Shown here: piece after piece, positions 60,877 to 64,000 of the stretch
Position numbering within the stretch: position 1 is the first letter of the stretch
Layout: the number at the start of each line of letters is the position of its first letter
Assembly: GCA_028291515.1 (NCBI GenBank)
Contig: JAQGHU010000111.1
Coordinates: 1-64,000, forward strand
Direction: 5' to 3'
Origin: Schlesneria sp.
GTDB lineage: Bacteria; Planctomycetota; Planctomycetia; Planctomycetales; Planctomycetaceae
DNA: 64,000 nt
The notes under the pieces: model-generated
The model's input: the letters and a program-made list of their open reading frames with translations, nothing else
What the model was told of the DNA's origin: nothing
The model's database searches: none
Program-made: the position numbers and the translations under genes

Positions 60877-62181
60877 TCACGAATAGAACTGGTTGTCGTC
60901 GTAATGGCCGTCATAACGAGGGTCAGTCAGATAGTCCAATCGTCGGCTGATGCACTCACCCTGATCTTGCAGCAACAGGAATTGCTCATCGGGCTTCATG
61001 CCCAGTAGCTTTTCTGGAGTGCATCCTAGGATCTCGGACCACTCCTTCGCCATCAGGCTCGTCTTCAGCCCGAATAACTGCAGTGCGCCTGAGTTGTTGA
61101 TGAACGTCTTCCAACTGGTGGGATAGGAATGCTGAATCTGCTGCATGTCCTGCCAGAAGGTCCAGATTCGGGCTCCGAAACCGCGACACAAGGTCATGGC
61201 CGCGGTCATCACGGGGAATGATCCCAGGCTGCCTGCTTCATCGATCAAAAACAACGTCCTCGGATCAGGCATCCGTCGACGAGAGAACACTGCCGTAAAC
61301 AGCGACGCCAGGATGATCCGCAACAGCGGCTTATGGCTTTCCAGTCGTTCCGGCGGGATGATGATGTAGATCGACATCGGCTTGCCGTTGGCAAAGTCCT
61401 GCAACGAGAAGCTTGATCTTTCCAGCATCTCGGAGACTCGTTCACTGTTAAACGTCTTGATGTACGACTGAGCGGTCGCCAATACGCTCGGTCGAGTTTC
61501 TCGTTCCGCCAATTGCAGGAACGATGCGAATTCCTGGCGAGCCAGTTCGCGCAACTGCTTGCCAACCGTGTCCATGATCACTGCCAGATTATAAACCACG
61601 TCGTCGCCGCAAAGCAGTCGTCGCATCTCGTTGAAGTTTTGCTTCTCGGGCGGCTGCATCGTGACGAGATAGTTGATGATGGCGCTATGCAACCCGCTGG
61701 CGGTCGTATCCCAGAATGGATCACGACCGAATTTATTCCCTTCCGACAGCATCGAAGCCACCATTTGCGAATCGGTGTCGAAGTCGGCCGTCGGAAGCTG
61801 AAACATCTCGAGCGGATTGAAACTGTCGGTGGATTTGTCGACGACTCGAAACGGATCCAGCTTGATCACCTGCTGTCCCATCTCCCGACGTCGCCGATGA
61901 GTACATTGGTACAGCTCCCCTTTGATGTCGATTGCAACCACTTGACCCGGATATTCCAGCAATGTTGGTACCGCACAACATCGCCCCTTTCCGCTACCAG
62001 TAGGTGCGCATGTCAGCAGATGCGGCCCGTCATAGTAAGTGGGATCAATTCGTTTCGGGGGAGGCTGAACATGCGACGAGAATCCGATGGCTCGTCGCGT
62101 GACGCGTTGATATCCCAGCAGAATCTCATCGCTCGTTGAAACCGGTGAGACGGAGTCATCCTTAAGAGCAGCAGCGATCAT
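60877..62181 (-). CDS. VirD4/TraG-like type IV coupling ATPase
   Basis: A 434-residue ATPase of the VirD4/TraG coupling-protein family, which pumps DNA-protein substrates in conjugation. Walker A 'APTGSGKGRCC' with 'VPTLLEYPGQVVAIDIKGELYQ' after it, Walker B 'LFLIDEAGSLGSF', and 'FWQDMQQIQHSYP' late motif. It lacks the two N-terminal transmembrane helices of VirD4. Start 62181 is chosen from the AAAGGA seven bases upstream; the longer frame to 62376 has no support. No relaxase, VirB gene or plasmid gene is near, so it is either an orphan or part of another transport process. Confidence 0.85.
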   Translation of the reverse strand: MIAAALKDDSVSPVSTSDEILLGYQRVTRRAIGFSSHVQPPPKRIDPTYYDGPHLLTCAPTGSGKGRCCAVPTLLEYPGQVVAIDIKGELYQCTHRRRREMGQQVIKLDPFRVVDKSTDSFNPLEMFQLPTADFDTDSQMVASMLSEGNKFGRDPFWDTTASGLHSAIINYLVTMQPPEKQNFNEMRRLLCGDDVVYNLAVIMDTVGKQLRELARQEFASFLQLAERETRPSVLATAQSYIKTFNSERVSEMLERSSFSLQDFANGKPMSIYIIIPPERLESHKPLLRIILASLFTAVFSRRRMPDPRTLFLIDEAGSLGSFPVMTAAMTLCRGFGARIWTFWQDMQQIQHSYPTSWKTFINNSGALQLFGLKTSLMAKEWSEILGCTPEKLLGMKPDEQFLLLQDQGECISRRLDYLTDPRYDGHYDDNQFYS

Positions 62182-62642
62182 TGTCGCAGTCCTTTCGTGA
62201 CTGTTGCTTGTGTATCGCAAGCGGAACAAAGAGAAAACGACCGAACATCGAATGAAGAAAGATGAGCCGACAGGGCTCCAATCACAGGGCCTGACCACTT
62301 CTTGCGGGCCGTCGAAGATTTGCCGACCGGAACGTGAGTTCCAATCGGCAGTCCCTGGCATCCGCGCCCTTCGCAATCCGACGTGAGTTGTTGCTGGCCC
62401 GCATCATGTTGGCCGCGTTCCACGTCACGGCGTTCATTCGAGCTTGCATCGGGAAGGACTCGCCGCACGCTCGATCTCGTTCACTGCAGTCAAACGATGA
62501 AGAAACATTAACACCCATCGGGATGTGAATGCGAGCAACTGCACCTTGCGGAGATTGACGACTCTGTCAGCGTGAAAAACAAGTTTGTTTTCAGCCTGCT
62601 TCTCATGAACGAGCGGCAGGTCGTCGTGATGACGAATCGGAG
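62182..62642. other. Intergenic region without recognised gene
   Basis: 461 bases between the VirD4-like gene and the LysR-like gene. Open frames here have no recognisable family or ribosome-binding site. A small hairpin AAAACAAG/GTTTGTTTT-like sequence (about 62575-62591) lies shortly beyond the LysR-like stop and could be part of a terminator. Confidence 0.5.
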
Positions 62643-64000
62643 TTACCGAGGCTTGCCTGGAGTGGCCTTTCGTTTGGATGCTGATTTCTGCGCTGACGAT
62701 ATCGCCACAACAGTGAGCGGAACGACTTCCGTCGCCACTTCGCGCAGATTGGGGATACACAGATCTCGGTGTGACTCGACGATCCTCTTCAATTCGCGAG
62801 CGGTCAGATCCGGCTGTGTGTGCAATACGAATGGCCCACCCGAAGGACGGATCTCATCAGGCAACCACGAGCTTCGTCCCATCCAGCTTCCGACTAACAC
62901 GGATCCCTCTTTCAGAGCGGCCTTTGACACGACAAGGTTTGTCGTTCCGCTCTGAGCGACTTGATCGACGGTACGCCATTGCAGGTGCCAGACGGTTCCA
63001 TCCTGATAGCGAATAGGTTTACCAAACACGCGCATCTGCAACGGTTCCGAAACAGGAATGCCCAGTCCCAGAAACCCTGTGAGGTTCCCATTGGAAGTGC
63101 ATTCCAGGTGTGCCCGTCCGGCAATCCAGGTCCGCTCGCTACCCGACGAGCCCTGCGGGGTATAGTCACTGACGTGGTAGCTATATGGAAATCGGGACAG
63201 CCAGCTCGTCAGTTCTTCGGCTTCTCTCTGAATGGTCAGTCGTTGCTGAAAAGCAATCTGCAGGCATTCTTTGAGCATCGACAGCGCGGCATTCTTTTCG
63301 AGTCCAATCCCCTCAGCTTTCTCCGTCCCCCGAAATGACGCGCGCTTTCCTCGTGGGAGTACCGCAACGATCAGCGGCACTTGACGCTCGCCATCCGGCG
63401 GCAGATCAAGCGCCTCCAATCGCTGCTCATCGACATCGTCCATCAGTTCACGATACGACAAGGTCCAAGCGTCGCTCGCGGCGACTCGAGCGTGGGCCTC
63501 CAGCAACGTCGGAACTTCTTCCATCGTGTCGATGGTCGCTTCGACATCCGCCCAAGGTACATCGAAGTGCTTCCGACGCGATGCCAGGGCGACCATGTCT
63601 GTCCCGCGCAATTCATCCCAGTGAGTCAGCGAGCGAGCCGCCAGCGGAGCCGCGACCTCCGTTCGTGATCGCAACAGGCAACATCGTAGCGGCATGCTCG
63701 CTGCGAGTTCGCCGGTCGGGATCTTGCCGACTCGCCCCTTCAGGCAACACGCGACAACGGCATCCACACCTGCCAGCGGCTGATTCCCAAACAGCAGCTC
63801 GTCTGAATCCATGATTGTCTGGACGAATCGAAGCTGGACATCCGGAAACTGCGTGCGGAACTTCTGACGCACCGCCTCCAGCACCAGTGGCAGCACTCGC
63901 ATATTGATCAGGTTCGTCGTCCCGATGCGGATCGTCACCGGACGATTCAGCGGTTCGTCCTTGATCAGCGACATCGCCAACCCGTAGTGCTCGCTGGCCG
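62643..64000 (-). CDS. LysR-substrate-domain-like protein, 5' end outside the window
   Basis: At least 452 residues are visible and the frame is open to the window edge, so the start is not in view. The N-terminal visible part 'TIRIGTTNLINMRVLPLVLEAVRQKFRTQFPDVQLRF' matches the start of a LysR substrate-binding domain. The next ~150 residues continue this fold. A long unusual C-terminal region follows ('SRFPYSYHVSDYTPQGSSGSERTWIAGRAHLEC...'), which ordinary LysR regulators (about 300 residues) lack. An N-terminal winged HTH is expected in the unseen part but not shown. Likely a transcription regulator. Confidence 0.65.
   Translation of the reverse strand, partial: ASEHYGLAMSLIKDEPLNRPVTIRIGTTNLINMRVLPLVLEAVRQKFRTQFPDVQLRFVQTIMDSDELLFGNQPLAGVDAVVACCLKGRVGKIPTGELAASMPLRCCLLRSRTEVAAPLAARSLTHWDELRGTDMVALASRRKHFDVPWADVEATIDTMEEVPTLLEAHARVAASDAWTLSYRELMDDVDEQRLEALDLPPDGERQVPLIVAVLPRGKRASFRGTEKAEGIGLEKNAALSMLKECLQIAFQQRLTIQREAEELTSWLSRFPYSYHVSDYTPQGSSGSERTWIAGRAHLECTSNGNLTGFLGLGIPVSEPLQMRVFGKPIRYQDGTVWHLQWRTVDQVAQSGTTNLVVSKAALKEGSVLVGSWMGRSSWLPDEIRPSGGPFVLHTQPDLTARELKRIVESHRDLCIPNLREVATEVVPLTVVAISSAQKSASKRKATPGKPR

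Overview
The window looks like a chromosome segment of a planctomycete, probably order Planctomycetales. The evidence is the gene families rather than a marker gene: two DUF1559 proteins with type IV pilin-like N-termini, two DUF1549/DUF1553 'planctomycete cytochrome' proteins with CxxCH motifs, a PGPGW membrane protein, a 24-residue-period LRR protein, a PQQ-type beta-propeller, a DUF5117-type metalloprotease, lipid A genes (lpxD, lpxI) and a PheT without its usual tRNA-binding insert. Base composition is moderately GC-rich. No rRNA, tRNA, CRISPR array, transposase or phage gene was seen.

Layout. 0.1-13.9 kb is a mostly forward run: a secreted HEAT-repeat protein, a Tat-exported DUF3500 protein, a sugar isomerase/epimerase-like TIM barrel, an HTH-EIIA(PTS) fusion, an alpha/beta hydrolase, a PIG-L deacetylase, a PP2C phosphatase, a large zinc metalloprotease, a HEAT-like hypothetical and a GT-C-like membrane protein. 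13.9-18.1 kb has a patch of small inverted repeats, then aroH, lpxD, lpxI, a zinc-ribbon protein and an FHA protein. 18.5-24 kb carries a secreted beta-propeller and a signalling pair: a hybrid histidine kinase that seems to keep only the C-terminal end of an ammonium-transporter domain, and an HD-GYP response regulator whose start overlaps the kinase stop. 24-30 kb (mostly minus) has a methyltransferase/metallo-hydrolase pair, two small hypotheticals, gnd, a Uma2 protein and a KdgK-like sugar kinase, pointing to sugar-acid and pentose-phosphate metabolism.

32.5-45.5 kb is the most unusual part. It has a PGPGW protein, a DUF1778/GNAT toxin-antitoxin pair with a palindromic candidate operator, and a minus-strand operon of one MotA/TolQ/ExbB-like channel protein with a long coiled-coil tail plus two TolR/ExbD-like partners that appear to share a repeated module. 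Divergent from it is a 1326-residue protein of unknown function, followed by a 562-residue unknown protein and a Lys-rich protein with a helix-hairpin-helix-like C-terminus. The channel cluster is the best candidate here for an undescribed system: a proton- or sodium-driven envelope machine related in design to Tol, Exb, Mot and Zorya, but without Zorya effectors.

45.5-64 kb carries a small hypothetical, the large cytochrome-like and PPC-like secreted proteins, an asparagine-synthetase-like protein, a VOC protein, the LRR protein, the DUF1559 pair, a lipoprotein, a glycosidase-like secreted protein whose N-terminus is encoded by an inverted repeat, pheT, a cupin, a VirD4/TraG-like ATPase without obvious conjugation partners, and a LysR-like protein cut by the window edge. 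Several families of short inverted repeats are scattered between genes and once inside a gene.
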